This document shows positions 52,171-60,559 of a DNA stretch of 64,000 bases, piece by piece (the stretch's first letter is position 1; each line of letters begins with the position of its first letter). The notes under the pieces are model-generated. The model had not been told where the DNA came from, ran no database searches, and worked only from the letters and a program-made list of their open reading frames with translations. The translations under genes were made by a program, and so were the position numbers. Source of the stretch: Lysobacter sp. MMG2 (GTDB lineage: Bacteria; Pseudomonadota; Gammaproteobacteria; Xanthomonadales; Xanthomonadaceae); contig NZ_JAERQY020000005.1 of assembly GCF_016735495.2 (NCBI RefSeq), forward strand, positions 1 through 64,000. The letters run 5' to 3'.

Positions 52171-52977
52171 ATGCACCTAGCAGTGCCTTGTGTGGGCCTG
52201 GCAATGCTGGCGGCGCCGCTATCGGGTCTGGCCCAGGCGGCGGAAGCCGACCGGCTGGCCCAGCAGTTGGCCAACCCGATCTCCAGCCTGACCAGCGTGC
52301 CGCTGCAGTTCAACTACATCGACGGGCTAGGCGTGAACGATGAAGCATCGCGCACGTTCCTCAACGTGCAGCCCGTCGTCCCCGTGTCGATCGGCGAGAA
52401 CTGGAATCTGATATCGCGCACCATCGTGCCAATCATCTATCAGGAGGGCGTGTTTCCGGGGGCAGGAAGCCAATTCGGCACGGGGGATGTGCTGCAGAGC
52501 CTGTTCTTTTCGCCCAAGGCGTTGACCGCATCAGGCTGGACGTGGGGCATCGGCCCCGTGCTCCTGCTGCCTACCGCCAGTGACGATCTGCTGGGAGGCG
52601 AGAAGTGGGGTGGCGGGCCCACAGCCGTCGTGCTCAAGCAGACCCCGCAAGGCTGGACGTACGGCGCGCTGGTCAATCACATCTGGTCGTTTGCCGGCGA
52701 TGACGATCGTGCCGACGTCAGCTCCACCTTCCTGCAGCCCTTCGTCGCGCGCGGAGTGGGCCAGGGACGCACCGTGTCGGCTAGCCTGGAGTCCACGTTT
52801 GATTGGAAGGCTCGGCAGTGGACGATTCCTGTGAACTTCTTCTACTCGAAGGTGAGCCGGATTGGCTCGCAGATGGTGAGCTACCAGGGCGGCATCAACC
52901 TGTTCGTCGACTCGCCGGCCGGCGGTCCCGAATGGGGCGTGCGGTTCACGCTCACGTTCCTCTATCCGCGTCGCTGA
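52171..52977 (+). CDS. Outer-membrane transporter-like beta-barrel protein
   Basis: A 268-aa protein with a signal peptide (VGLAMLAAPLSGLAQAAEA). It is beta-rich (LQFNYIDGLG, FLNVQPVVPVSIGENWNLI, WTWGIGPVLLLPTAS, GVRFTLTFLYPRR) and resembles the small barrel family often annotated as 'transporter' or 'neuromedin U'. The function is unknown. It lies 24 bp after the OprB gene. Confidence 0.65.
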   Translation: MHLAVPCVGLAMLAAPLSGLAQAAEADRLAQQLANPISSLTSVPLQFNYIDGLGVNDEASRTFLNVQPVVPVSIGENWNLISRTIVPIIYQEGVFPGAGSQFGTGDVLQSLFFSPKALTASGWTWGIGPVLLLPTASDDLLGGEKWGGGPTAVVLKQTPQGWTYGALVNHIWSFAGDDDRADVSSTFLQPFVARGVGQGRTVSASLESTFDWKARQWTIPVNFFYSKVSRIGSQMVSYQGGINLFVDSPAGGPEWGVRFTLTFLYPRR

Positions 52978-53008
52978 CGCAGCCGACACCACGCACGAGG
53001 CCCGCGTC

Positions 53009-53920
53009 ATGCCGCTCGACAACCGCTCCGAGCAGCGCCACCTCCTCTTCTCGATCCTGGTGACCGTGGTGCTCGGCGGTGCCGGGGTGATCATCGGCCT
53101 GCTCGCGCGTTCCCGGGCGATCGTGTTCGACGGCATGTACAGCCTGGTCGACGTGGTCATCACGAGCGTCTCGCTGGTAATCGCGCGACTGATCGCCACC
53201 GAGGGAACACGCCGGTTCCAGTACGGGTTCTGGCACCTGGAGCCCTTGATCGAAGCTTTCGGTGGCGCCGCACTTGGTTTGTCGTGCCTCTACGCGACGC
53301 TGACGGCGATCGCCGACTTGCGGGCCGGCGGGTCGCGGGAAGTGCAGTACGGCGCGGGCATGATCTGGGCGGCGCTGACCGCGGCCCTGGGGTTTGCAAT
53401 GGCATGGTTGATGCACCGCGCGTCCAGACGAACCGCGTCCGGGTTGCTCGCGATGGATGCGCGCGGGTGGCTGGTCTCCGGCGGCCTGAGCGTTGGTCTG
53501 CTGGTCGGATTCAGTGCGGCGCGCATCATGGCCGACGGCCCCCTCGCGGCATGGGTTCGCTACTGCGACGGTCTGGTGCTGCTGGTGGTGTCGCTGGCGC
53601 TGCTGCCGGTACCGTTTCGCTCCCTCTGGCACGCGGCGGCCGAGGTCGGCCAGATGGCGCCCGCGGCGTTAGACGCACGCGTAGCCGAAGTGCTCGCACA
53701 AGCGCTACAGCATTACGGATTCACCGACTTCACCAGCTATGTCACCCAATCTGGGCGGGCGCGATTCGTGGATATCCAGCTTCTGGCGCCGCCCGGTTAC
53801 GAAGACGGCGCCGTTGACCGATTGGACGCGCTTCGGAACCACATCGCCGCGGCCATTAGCGATGACGATGCGCACCTATGGCTGACCGTCAGTGTTACGT
53901 GCGAAAGGCGTTGGATGTGA
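53009..53920 (+). CDS. Cation diffusion facilitator (CDF) family transporter
   Basis: A 303-aa protein with six transmembrane helices. The second helix carries FDGMYSLVDVVITSVSL (D-x3-D metal site, where HxxxD or DxxxD is usual), then RFQYGFWHLEPLIEAFGG, and a C-terminal cytosolic domain (residues ~210-303). It should export a divalent cation (Zn, Fe, Mn or Co) in exchange for protons. It ends the plus-strand run of envelope genes; R5 follows. Confidence 0.8.
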   Translation: MPLDNRSEQRHLLFSILVTVVLGGAGVIIGLLARSRAIVFDGMYSLVDVVITSVSLVIARLIATEGTRRFQYGFWHLEPLIEAFGGAALGLSCLYATLTAIADLRAGGSREVQYGAGMIWAALTAALGFAMAWLMHRASRRTASGLLAMDARGWLVSGGLSVGLLVGFSAARIMADGPLAAWVRYCDGLVLLVVSLALLPVPFRSLWHAAAEVGQMAPAALDARVAEVLAQALQHYGFTDFTSYVTQSGRARFVDIQLLAPPGYEDGAVDRLDALRNHIAAAISDDDAHLWLTVSVTCERRWM

Positions 53921-54080
53921 CCCTCGCGCCTTTCGAGCGCACCACATCTGGGGGCGCCAAGCTCTCGTAACGGTTTGGATGAGGCGCAAGTGCTGCCCAA
54001 TTGTGACGGTGCAGCGGATCCCGTTGCGGCAAGTCTGCCGCAACGAAGTCTGCAGTGGAGTCGTCCGCGCGCACCGATGG

Positions 54081-54170
54081 AATGACCGCTTCGGGTCGAA
54101 AGTGAAAATTCGCACCCCCAGCCGCGGCCGGCCGCGATCAATGTCCACTATCGCCCAGAAGCAGACGTTG
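54081..54170 (+). repeat. AGCGGACAT bipartite hairpin repeat, copy R5 (diverged)
   Basis: AATGACCGCTTCGGGTCGAA-AGTGAAAATTCGC, a spacer, then AATGTCCACTATCGCCCAGA-AGCAGACGTT. It is the most diverged full copy. It lies 14 bp beyond the HupE-like gene stop. Confidence 0.75.
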
Positions 54171-54184
54171 GGCGTCAACCAAAT

Positions 54185-55192
54185 TTAGCCCAGGAACGCT
54201 CCGGCCCGCTCGACCACCCAGAACATCGCGACACTACCGATCGCGTACGGCATCGCGACCTCGGCGGAACGCGGCAGCGCCCACCGGCGAAGTCGCGCGA
54301 ACCTGAGCAACAACAGCACGGCGGTGACGAACATTAACTGCCCGATCTCCACGCCGACGTTGAACATCAGCAGCGCCACCGGTATCGCGTTCTGTGGTAG
54401 GCCCACTTCCGCCAGCGCACCGGCAAACCCCAGTCCGTGCAGCAACCCGAAGCCGAAGGCCACTAACCACGGCGCGCGAGCGGTCAAGCCGGGATTGCCG
54501 CGCAGCCCGTGCACGACTTCGGCCGCGACGAAGGCGATGCTCAGCGCGATGGTCGCCTCCAGCGGCGGGCCGGGCACGTGCACCCACCCCAGCGTGGCCG
54601 CGACCAGCGTGATGCTGTGCGCGACGGTGAACGCGGTGACCGTGGCAACGATGCGCAGGCCGCCCCGCACAATCAGCAGCAGCGCCAGCACGAACAGCAG
54701 GTGGTCGAAGCCGCCAAGAATGTGCTCAACGCCAAGCACGAGGTAGGTCTTCGCCACCGCGAGCGCGCCGGCCGGCGCTTCGACGACGAACGCGGGCGCG
54801 TCCGGCATCAGGCGTTCGACCTGGCTGCTGCCGTCCAGCCGTTCGACGCGCGCGAGCACGTCGGTGATGCTGCCCGACACGCCTTCGATGCGGATCGTTT
54901 GCCCGACCAATCCACCGGCGCGGTGGATCCGGCGTCGCTCGATCACCGCGCCGGGCACGGCATAGGTCTGCGCCGCACCCGCCTCCTCCGTGTCGGGCGG
55001 AAAAACTATGCGCGACGGCGCGCGCAGGGATTCGCCGAGTGCTGGAACTTTCCACAGCACGTCGTACGAGTTGTTGCCGGTTTCACGCAATTCCAGGTAC
55101 GCCGGCCGGAAGACGTCCGCCATCAACGGCCATGCCAGCAACAGCAGTGCGAGCAGCGCCCAGCGCAAGCCGCGAAGCGGTATGCGCTTCAT
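54185..55192 (-). CDS. HupE/UreJ-family membrane protein
   Basis: A 335-aa protein with a signal peptide (LLALLLLAWPLMA), a periplasmic N-terminal domain (~130 aa) and a C-terminal HupE/UreJ_2 membrane domain of about six helices. Metal-type histidines lie in LGVEHILGGFDHLLFVLA, VAHSITLVAATLGW and FGFGLLHGLGFAGAL. Related proteins transport nickel or cobalt, but this longer form is not proven to do so. It is last in the DUF3604-PpiC-HupE operon; its ATG overlaps the previous stop (ATGA). Confidence 0.8.
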   Translation of the reverse strand: MKRIPLRGLRWALLALLLLAWPLMADVFRPAYLELRETGNNSYDVLWKVPALGESLRAPSRIVFPPDTEEAGAAQTYAVPGAVIERRRIHRAGGLVGQTIRIEGVSGSITDVLARVERLDGSSQVERLMPDAPAFVVEAPAGALAVAKTYLVLGVEHILGGFDHLLFVLALLLIVRGGLRIVATVTAFTVAHSITLVAATLGWVHVPGPPLEATIALSIAFVAAEVVHGLRGNPGLTARAPWLVAFGFGLLHGLGFAGALAEVGLPQNAIPVALLMFNVGVEIGQLMFVTAVLLLLRFARLRRWALPRSAEVAMPYAIGSVAMFWVVERAGAFLG

Positions 55193-56061
55193 GGCGCGGT
55201 CGACGCGAGCGCGGCGGCGGACTGGGGCGATGGAGCCTCGACCTTCACTACATAACGGGCACGCAGGCGCTGATACAGGTCTTTCTGCGCTTGACGCGCG
55301 CGACTGGCAAGCACATCGCGCTGCACCTGATCATGCACGTCGGCAAGCGTGGGCATCGAGCCCGGCTCGCGCGTCGTTACGCGGACGAAGTGGAGGCCGT
55401 ACGGCGATCGCACCGGTCCCGACCACGCGCCGAGCGGGCTGCTGTCGATCACCTTGGCGAAGCCTGTGCCGAACACGTTTTCTACATCACTTGCCGTGAC
55501 CGTATCGAGGACGGCGGGGAGCATGGTGCCGTCGCCGACGCGTCGCCAATCGGTGCCGGGCTTGGCGAGGGCGCCCCTGACGTCAGCAACAGCACGCGCG
55601 GCATCACCGACGTGACGCGACGGATCCACGTACGCCTGCTGTAACGTGTACACCGTCGGCCGCCGGTACTGCATGGCATGCGTATCCAGCCATGCTTGCA
55701 GCTCGCGCTCGGTCGGCGGTTGCGGCGTCTTCTGCACCAGGAACGCGACCTTCTGTCCGACGCGTCGGCGCACCACGGCATCGTCGCGCTCCAGCCCCAG
55801 CGCCAGGCCTTCGCGGTACAGGACTTCCTCGCGGACAAACTGCTCGATCAGGCCCTCGCGCTCGTCTCGCGTGGGCGTTCGCTGCCACACCAGGCGGAAC
55901 TGCTCGTCGAGCGAGGCGATGCGGTCGGCGCTGACGACGATCGCTTCGCCCTCCCCCGACGCACGGGGATTCACCCACGCGTACAGCGCGAACATTGCCG
56001 CGCCCGCGACGGCGAAATGCAAAAGCGGCTCGCGCAGCAGTCGATGCAAGGCCGGATTCAT
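55189..56061 (-). CDS. PpiC-type peptidyl-prolyl cis-trans isomerase
   Basis: A 290-aa protein with an N-terminal membrane anchor (LLHFAVAGAAMFALYAWV) and a SurA-like helical part. A parvulin domain occupies residues ~150-240 (TVYTLQQAYVDPS, FGTGFAKVIDSSPLGAWSGP, SPYGLHFVRVTTREPGS). It would assist folding of exported proteins in the periplasm. Start and stop codons overlap both neighbours, so it is translated with DUF3604 and HupE. Confidence 0.82.
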   Translation of the reverse strand: MNPALHRLLREPLLHFAVAGAAMFALYAWVNPRASGEGEAIVVSADRIASLDEQFRLVWQRTPTRDEREGLIEQFVREEVLYREGLALGLERDDAVVRRRVGQKVAFLVQKTPQPPTERELQAWLDTHAMQYRRPTVYTLQQAYVDPSRHVGDAARAVADVRGALAKPGTDWRRVGDGTMLPAVLDTVTASDVENVFGTGFAKVIDSSPLGAWSGPVRSPYGLHFVRVTTREPGSMPTLADVHDQVQRDVLASRARQAQKDLYQRLRARYVVKVEAPSPQSAAALASTAP

Positions 56062-57926
56062 GGCGTGTACCAAATCGGCGACGTCCATGCGCGTTCCTGG
56101 ATTGTCGCTTCCACGTCCTTTCGGGGCGCGATGCCTAGCTTGGCCGCATCGAAGGTGCTCCAGCGCGGCGTGGGGATCTCGAGCACGCGAACGTAGTAGA
56201 ACGCCGGCTGCGTCGCGTCGAAGTCCGGGTCGCTCCACACCGCCGAGAGCTCGGCCGCGCCGATGTCGTTGCTGTAGGTCGCCGTCTTGATGTCGACCGT
56301 GTTGCCCACCGGCGGCGCCTTGCCCGTGGACGGGTCGACCTTGCGGTCGCCAGACAGCGCGACGTCGTAGATGCGGTCCTGCGCCTTGCCGTCCTTCACC
56401 CAACCCTTGATGATCTGGATGCGATCGAGGTTGGCGCCATCGGGATCCTTCGTCGCCGCCACCGCGAATGTCGGCGCCTGGCCGGACGGCGACTTGGGCA
56501 GGTTTCCGCCCATCGGCACACCGCCACTGTAGGCGGCCTTGATCCAGTCGGGCTGGCGCACGAGGTCGGCTGCGTAACCGTAACCGCCGAAGAAGCGCGG
56601 CCGCACGCGCACGCCGCTGGTGCCGAAGGTCTCGTTGCGCTTGATCGCCGCGAAGATCGACTCGCGCGTGTTCTGCTCGGCCCAGACTCCGGTGAGGCCA
56701 CCGCTACCCACTGCGTACGAGTACGGCTCTTTGGGCTTGACGATGCGCGCCTCAGGCGAATCGTCGGCGTCGCCGTGCACGCCCTTGAAGTTGTTCTCCT
56801 CGGGTTGCGAACCGCCGGCGTGCGAATCGCTGCCTGCGACGATGCCGAACTTGAACGGGTTGGCGCCGATCTTACGCTGATACAGCAGACCGTTCTTGAA
56901 GGCCTCGCGTAGGTAACTGTGCTTCGGATCGAACTTCGCCTGCTTGGACAGATCGTCGAAGGTTCCCAGTTGGAAGGTGGAAGCTTCGAAACCGGCGAAC
57001 TCATCGTTCGGCGCCACCAACGGGTGCGTCTCCGACGCCCCTTTGACCTGGATAATCTCGTGCGCGACCTCGTTGAGCGTGCGACGTTTGGCGTAGGCTG
57101 CATCGAGCGGCTTGCCGTAGGAGTCGGACTCCGCAAACATCAGCCCCCCTGAGATATTGCCGTTGTGCGAGATGGCCACCACGTCGCTGCCATCCTTGCG
57201 CGCCGTCTCAAGGTAGGTCCACAAGTCTTCCGGCTTCTGCGAATCCAGCGCCGAGAATGGCATGGCCGGCACCTTCTCGCTGCCGAAGATCACGTTGCGG
57301 TGCAGGTTGTTGTTGTCCGGCATTGACGTCCATTCGAAGGCGACGAATGTGGTGAACGTCCCGGGCTGGTAATGCTTCCTGGCTTCGTCAGAGTACTGCG
57401 TCCACACCGATTGGATGAGCTTGGGCTGGACCAACTCCGGCCGCGGCTTGTTGGTGGCGATGTCGCTGACGACGGACAGGTACGCCTTCATCCGCGTGTC
57501 GTAGTCGTCGCTGCGGAAGGCCTTGCCCAGCTCCGTGTCGTACAGCGGTCCGCCCTCGCGTCGCAACTCCTGCACCGCACCGGCGTACTCGGCGTGATCG
57601 GTCACCGCAAGGAAGTCGAGCGGCCGCTTAAGCTGGATGGTCTGGTTGCCAAAGCGCGCGATCGCTTCTCCCTTCGCGTAGCGATAGGCATCGTCGGGCG
57701 TGCTGTCCGTCATCAAAGCTGCATCGGCCGAGTAGCCGGTGTGCAGGTGCAGATCGCCGAAGTAGGCATTGCGCTCGGGATTGGTAGACGCAGCAGGGTT
57801 CGCCACGTCCGTCGCGGCCGTTTCGGTCGATGGTGCAGGCGGTGGATCTGGCGCCTTGGAGCAAGAAGTGGCGGCCAGTGCGGCCACCGAGATAGAAGCG
57901 ACTGCCGCGATACGCCAGCTGTGCAT
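56058..57926 (-). CDS. DUF3604 lipoprotein (PHP-like metal-dependent hydrolase fold)
   Basis: A 622-aa protein with a lipoprotein signal (VASISVAALAATSCSKAP). PHP-type metal motifs are present: YFGDLHLHTGYSADA (~62), LAVTDHAEYAG (~108), VAISHNGN (~250) and GIVAGSDSHAGG (~365). The fold suggests hydrolysis of a phosphoester or other ester in the periplasm; the substrate is unknown. It is the first gene of the three-gene operon with PpiC and HupE, which often co-occur. Confidence 0.82.
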   Translation of the reverse strand: MHSWRIAAVASISVAALAATSCSKAPDPPPAPSTETAATDVANPAASTNPERNAYFGDLHLHTGYSADAALMTDSTPDDAYRYAKGEAIARFGNQTIQLKRPLDFLAVTDHAEYAGAVQELRREGGPLYDTELGKAFRSDDYDTRMKAYLSVVSDIATNKPRPELVQPKLIQSVWTQYSDEARKHYQPGTFTTFVAFEWTSMPDNNNLHRNVIFGSEKVPAMPFSALDSQKPEDLWTYLETARKDGSDVVAISHNGNISGGLMFAESDSYGKPLDAAYAKRRTLNEVAHEIIQVKGASETHPLVAPNDEFAGFEASTFQLGTFDDLSKQAKFDPKHSYLREAFKNGLLYQRKIGANPFKFGIVAGSDSHAGGSQPEENNFKGVHGDADDSPEARIVKPKEPYSYAVGSGGLTGVWAEQNTRESIFAAIKRNETFGTSGVRVRPRFFGGYGYAADLVRQPDWIKAAYSGGVPMGGNLPKSPSGQAPTFAVAATKDPDGANLDRIQIIKGWVKDGKAQDRIYDVALSGDRKVDPSTGKAPPVGNTVDIKTATYSNDIGAAELSAVWSDPDFDATQPAFYYVRVLEIPTPRWSTFDAAKLGIAPRKDVEATIQERAWTSPIWYTP

Positions 57927-58053
57927 GACCGTGCCCTCGTGTTGGAGCGCCCTGGCTCAGTCCCACGCTCGAAGCGCCAACTATCGAGACACCCGTTTCG
58001 TCAAGCCAGCGTGAAGGCCTCGGGCCGGCTCATTGAAGGCGTACCCTGAGCGT

Positions 58054-58140
58054 GATGTCCGCTATGGGTCGAAAGCGGACATCAGCACCTGTCCCGCCTC
58101 CCCCTGCCCTGATGTCCGCTGTCGGCCAGGAGCGGACGTT
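58054..58140 (+). repeat. AGCGGACAT bipartite hairpin repeat, copy R6
   Basis: GATGTCCGCTATGGGTCGAA-AGCGGACATCAGC, a spacer, then GATGTCCGCTGTCGGCCAGG-AGCGGACGTT. It lies 17 bp beyond the stop of the small lipoprotein gene and upstream of DUF3604. Confidence 0.85.
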
Positions 58141-58157
58141 CGCTCCCGCTACTGAAG

Positions 58158-58505
58158 CTATCCCCTGATGCGGTACGAGAACACGCCTTTGCCAATGGCG
58201 ACGTAAGATGGGTCGGCACCAACTTGCGGCACGAAGTCCGAGGCCCGAGGCACAAACAGACCCCTCTCTTCAACGAAGAACGTTGAGGTGACGACATAGA
58301 GCCCTTCCTTTGCGATGTAGACGCGCTTGGGGTCAAGGCTCGAAATATCCGTAGGCCAGCGATCGGCAGGAAGGTCTCCGGCTTTGGAGGTTGTAAGCGC
58401 AATCCGTCCAGCTTGAGCAAGGGCCTGCAACGCCTCCGCGTCGGGCACAGTCCCGCAGCCGATAAGGCTCGCAATCAAGACAAGCAGGATGAGCGCGTGC
58501 TTCAT
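58158..58505 (-). CDS. Small hypothetical lipoprotein
   Basis: A 115-aa protein from ATG 58505 with a lipoprotein signal (ALILLVLIASLIGCGTVPD, lipobox LIGC). The mature part includes LDPKRVYIAKEGLYVVTSTF. No family was recognised. A longer ORF to 58550 only adds translated repeat R7 and should be ignored. The gene sits between R6 and R7. Confidence 0.6.
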   Translation of the reverse strand: MKHALILLVLIASLIGCGTVPDAEALQALAQAGRIALTTSKAGDLPADRWPTDISSLDPKRVYIAKEGLYVVTSTFFVEERGLFVPRASDFVPQVGADPSYVAIGKGVFSYRIRG

Positions 58506-58521
58506 GCCAGCGAACCTCTCC

Positions 58522-58606
58522 AATGTCTGCTTCGGGTCGAAAGCGGACATTAGCAGCCGTCGGCACCGCCGTCCCGTCCTAACGTCCGCTACCCGGAGCG
58601 GACACC
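58522..58606 (+). repeat. AGCGGACAT bipartite hairpin repeat, copy R7
   Basis: AATGTCTGCTTCGGGTCGAA-AGCGGACATTAGC, a spacer, then AACGTCCGCTACCCGGAGCG-GACACC with a shortened second hairpin. It lies 15 bp beyond the stop of the gene at 58622-58996. Confidence 0.8.
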
Positions 58607-58621
58607 TGCTCGAACGAACGG

Positions 58622-58996
58622 TCAGCTCCGAACGAACTGGACATGCTCCTTTCCTCGGTTGTCCAGCACATAGGACCGAACATAGATCCGATGATCCTCG
58701 GCGACGTAAACCTCAGTACGCATCTCCGAGATAGCACCAACGTCGACATTGTGCTGGCGCATATGCGTAGGAAGCGATTTACGGTAGTGCTTGAGAGACT
58801 CCCGTATGCGAGGCGTAAGTACAAACAGCTCGTCCGTTCGCTCGGGAATCCAGGAGACCGTGATCTTTTCTCCCCTCCGACCTCGTGCCAGCTGATACAT
58901 GTCCTCAAACACATAGTCCCCGTCAACATAGTTCATGCCACTCATGAAGGAGTGGGTCCAGTTGTGTGCCATGGACTTGATCAGCTTGTACTTCAC
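58622..58996 (-). CDS. Small hypothetical cytosolic protein
   Basis: A 124-aa protein (MKYKLIKSMAHNWTHSFMSG ... DMYQLARGRRGEKITVSW ... AISEMRTEVYVAEDHRIYVR). The composition is gene-like and AT-richer than neighbouring core genes. No domain is recognised. It lies between repeat copies R7 and R8. Confidence 0.55.
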   Translation of the reverse strand: MKYKLIKSMAHNWTHSFMSGMNYVDGDYVFEDMYQLARGRRGEKITVSWIPERTDELFVLTPRIRESLKHYRKSLPTHMRQHNVDVGAISEMRTEVYVAEDHRIYVRSYVLDNRGKEHVQFVRS

Positions 58997-59044
58997 GGGG
59001 AAGTGCTCGGTCCGAATGCGGGATGGCCGAGCGGACGGCTACCA

Positions 59045-59131
59045 AATGTCCGCTATGGGTCGAAAGCGGACATTAGCATCGCTCCGGCGCCCAGACTCGT
59101 CCAATGACCGCTATCGGCCATGAGCGGACAC
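59045..59131 (+). repeat. AGCGGACAT bipartite hairpin repeat, copy R8
   Basis: AATGTCCGCTATGGGTCGAA-AGCGGACATTAGC, a spacer, then AATGACCGCTATCGGCCATG-AGCGGACACA. It lies 11 bp beyond the stop of the small membrane protein gene. Confidence 0.85.
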
Positions 59132-59142
59132 AGGCTGGTACG

Positions 59143-59409
59143 TCAGGCTTCTTCCCGAAACTCGCGAATGCGGCGCCAAGCATGGCGGCACCAGCGAGGT
59201 CCCGCCAAGACGCAGTAGACCATCCACGTCAGCCCACCCAGCAGACCTGCGGCTCCAAATCCGAGCGCCATTCCATGGGCAGCCCCTTTAGCTCCCGCCA
59301 GCGAAGCGATGGCGGCCATTGCCCACGACACGAAGCTGATGGCGAGAAGAATGACGGAAGCCACGCGAAGGCGTGCGAGGAGGATCGTTTCGTATGATCG
59401 CAGCCACAT
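59143..59409 (-). CDS. Small two-helix membrane protein
   Basis: An 88-aa protein from ATG 59409 with AAGGAG upstream. Two hydrophobic helices are visible (VASVILLAISFVSWAMAAIA and ALGFGAAGLLGGLTWMVYCVL). The function is unknown. The ORF extends upstream to 59577 only through repeat R9 and into antisense of the LysR gene, so the shorter start is used. Confidence 0.55.
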   Translation of the reverse strand: MWLRSYETILLARLRVASVILLAISFVSWAMAAIASLAGAKGAAHGMALGFGAAGLLGGLTWMVYCVLAGPRWCRHAWRRIREFREEA

Positions 59410-59428
59410 CGCAAGACTCCTTCCTCGT

Positions 59429-59460
59429 ATGTCCGTTAGGGCTCGAGAACGGACATTAGC
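59429..59460 (+). repeat. AGCGGACAT repeat, first hairpin only (copy R9)
   Basis: ATGTCCGTTAGGGCTCGAGA-ACGGACATTAGC is a first-hairpin unit without a recognisable second hairpin. It lies 58 bp beyond the LysR stop at 59519 and upstream of the small membrane gene. Confidence 0.65.
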
Positions 59461-59518
59461 ACCGCTCTCCCTCGCCCTGAACCGCGGTGCGGACCGCCTT
59501 CTCCTGCCGCGCGAAAAA

Positions 59519-60391
59519 CTACGACCCGGACAGCAGCGCGGCATCCTGCCTGGCCGCGTCGACCAGCCATTCCGCAACCGCGCGAAAGCGCGCGATCTGC
59601 CCGGCGTCCTTGTGGCTGAGCAGCCAGAGCTCCCGGTGCGACTCGGTGCGCTCCTGTAGACGAACCAGGCCGAGGCGATCGCCCACGACGCAAGGAAGCA
59701 ACGCGACGCCTATTCCGGCTTCGCAGCCACGCGCGATCATCGCGATGGTGGTTAGGCGAATCACGCGTTCCGGACGGATCTTCTCCAGCCACTTCATCTC
59801 CGCCAGCCATGCGAACTCGCGTGGAAATGCAAGCCACGGCAGCGTCTTCCATTCCTTCCGCTCGACCCCGCGGAACGCTTCGCTTCCATAGACGGCGAAA
59901 CCGAGCGTGCCGATCTTGCGCATGCGCAACGCCGCGTCGGCCGTGGGTCGGTTCAGGCGGATGGCCAGGTCGGCCTCGCGGCGCGCGAACGACACTTCGC
60001 GGAAGTCGCCGAGCAGGCTCAGTTCCAGACGCGGATGCTTCGCCAGCAACGAAGGCGCGTGGTCGACGAGCCAATGGCTGAGTACCACGTCGATGCCCGT
60101 GATGTTGACCGGCCCGGAGACGTCCTGCTGCTCCGCACGTGCTTCCAAGACCATCGTCTCGACCCGATCGACGATCAGGTGCGCGTGCTCCAGGAAGACA
60201 CGCCCGGCTTCGGTCGGCCGATAGCCGGAAGGGTCGCGGATGAACAACCGGATGCCCAGCGCCTCCTCGGCTGCGGCCAGTCGGCGGCTCACGGTGGAGG
60301 TCACCAGTTCGAGATCGCGCGCGGTCCGCGCCATGCTTCCGGACTCGGCGAGTTTTCGCAGTAACGGTATGTCGTTCCAGTCGAAATCCAT
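59519..60391 (-). CDS. LysR-family transcriptional regulator
   Basis: A 290-aa regulator from ATG 60391. The N-terminal helix-turn-helix (LLRKLAESGSMARTARDLEL ... VSRRLAAAEEALGIRLF) is followed by a periplasmic-binding-like effector domain. It is divergent from the alpha/beta hydrolase and aldo-keto reductase genes and very likely controls them. The frame extends further upstream to 60439, but that adds no HTH sequence. Confidence 0.85.
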   Translation of the reverse strand: MDFDWNDIPLLRKLAESGSMARTARDLELVTSTVSRRLAAAEEALGIRLFIRDPSGYRPTEAGRVFLEHAHLIVDRVETMVLEARAEQQDVSGPVNITGIDVVLSHWLVDHAPSLLAKHPRLELSLLGDFREVSFARREADLAIRLNRPTADAALRMRKIGTLGFAVYGSEAFRGVERKEWKTLPWLAFPREFAWLAEMKWLEKIRPERVIRLTTIAMIARGCEAGIGVALLPCVVGDRLGLVRLQERTESHRELWLLSHKDAGQIARFRAVAEWLVDAARQDAALLSGS

Positions 60392-60425
60392 GGGCGCACT
60401 CTCGCAAGGTCCTTGCCGGCCTGCG

Positions 60426-60439
60426 TTGCAAAATTGCAA
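60426..60439. promoter_or_regulatory. TTGCAA-AA-TTGCAA palindrome in the LysR/hydrolase divergent promoter
   Basis: A perfect inverted repeat lies 35 bp before the lysR start and about 120 bp before the hydrolase start. The position fits a LysR binding site. A sequence shared with the other lysR promoter follows at 60456-60482. Confidence 0.4.
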
Positions 60440-60559
60440 TCCGATCTTGCGAGTTTAGGCATTCCCGCAACGGGCTGGGAAGCGTAGAAATTGCGCCACG
60501 GACGCGGCGAGTCCACACCCGGCCGAGCCGCCCGCTCCCTCCCCTACGGAATCGACATC

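Noticed and set aside
42968-59460. CRISPR-like array
   Set aside because: The AGCGGACAT repeats are spaced by genes, not by uniform 30-40 bp spacers, and no cas gene is present.
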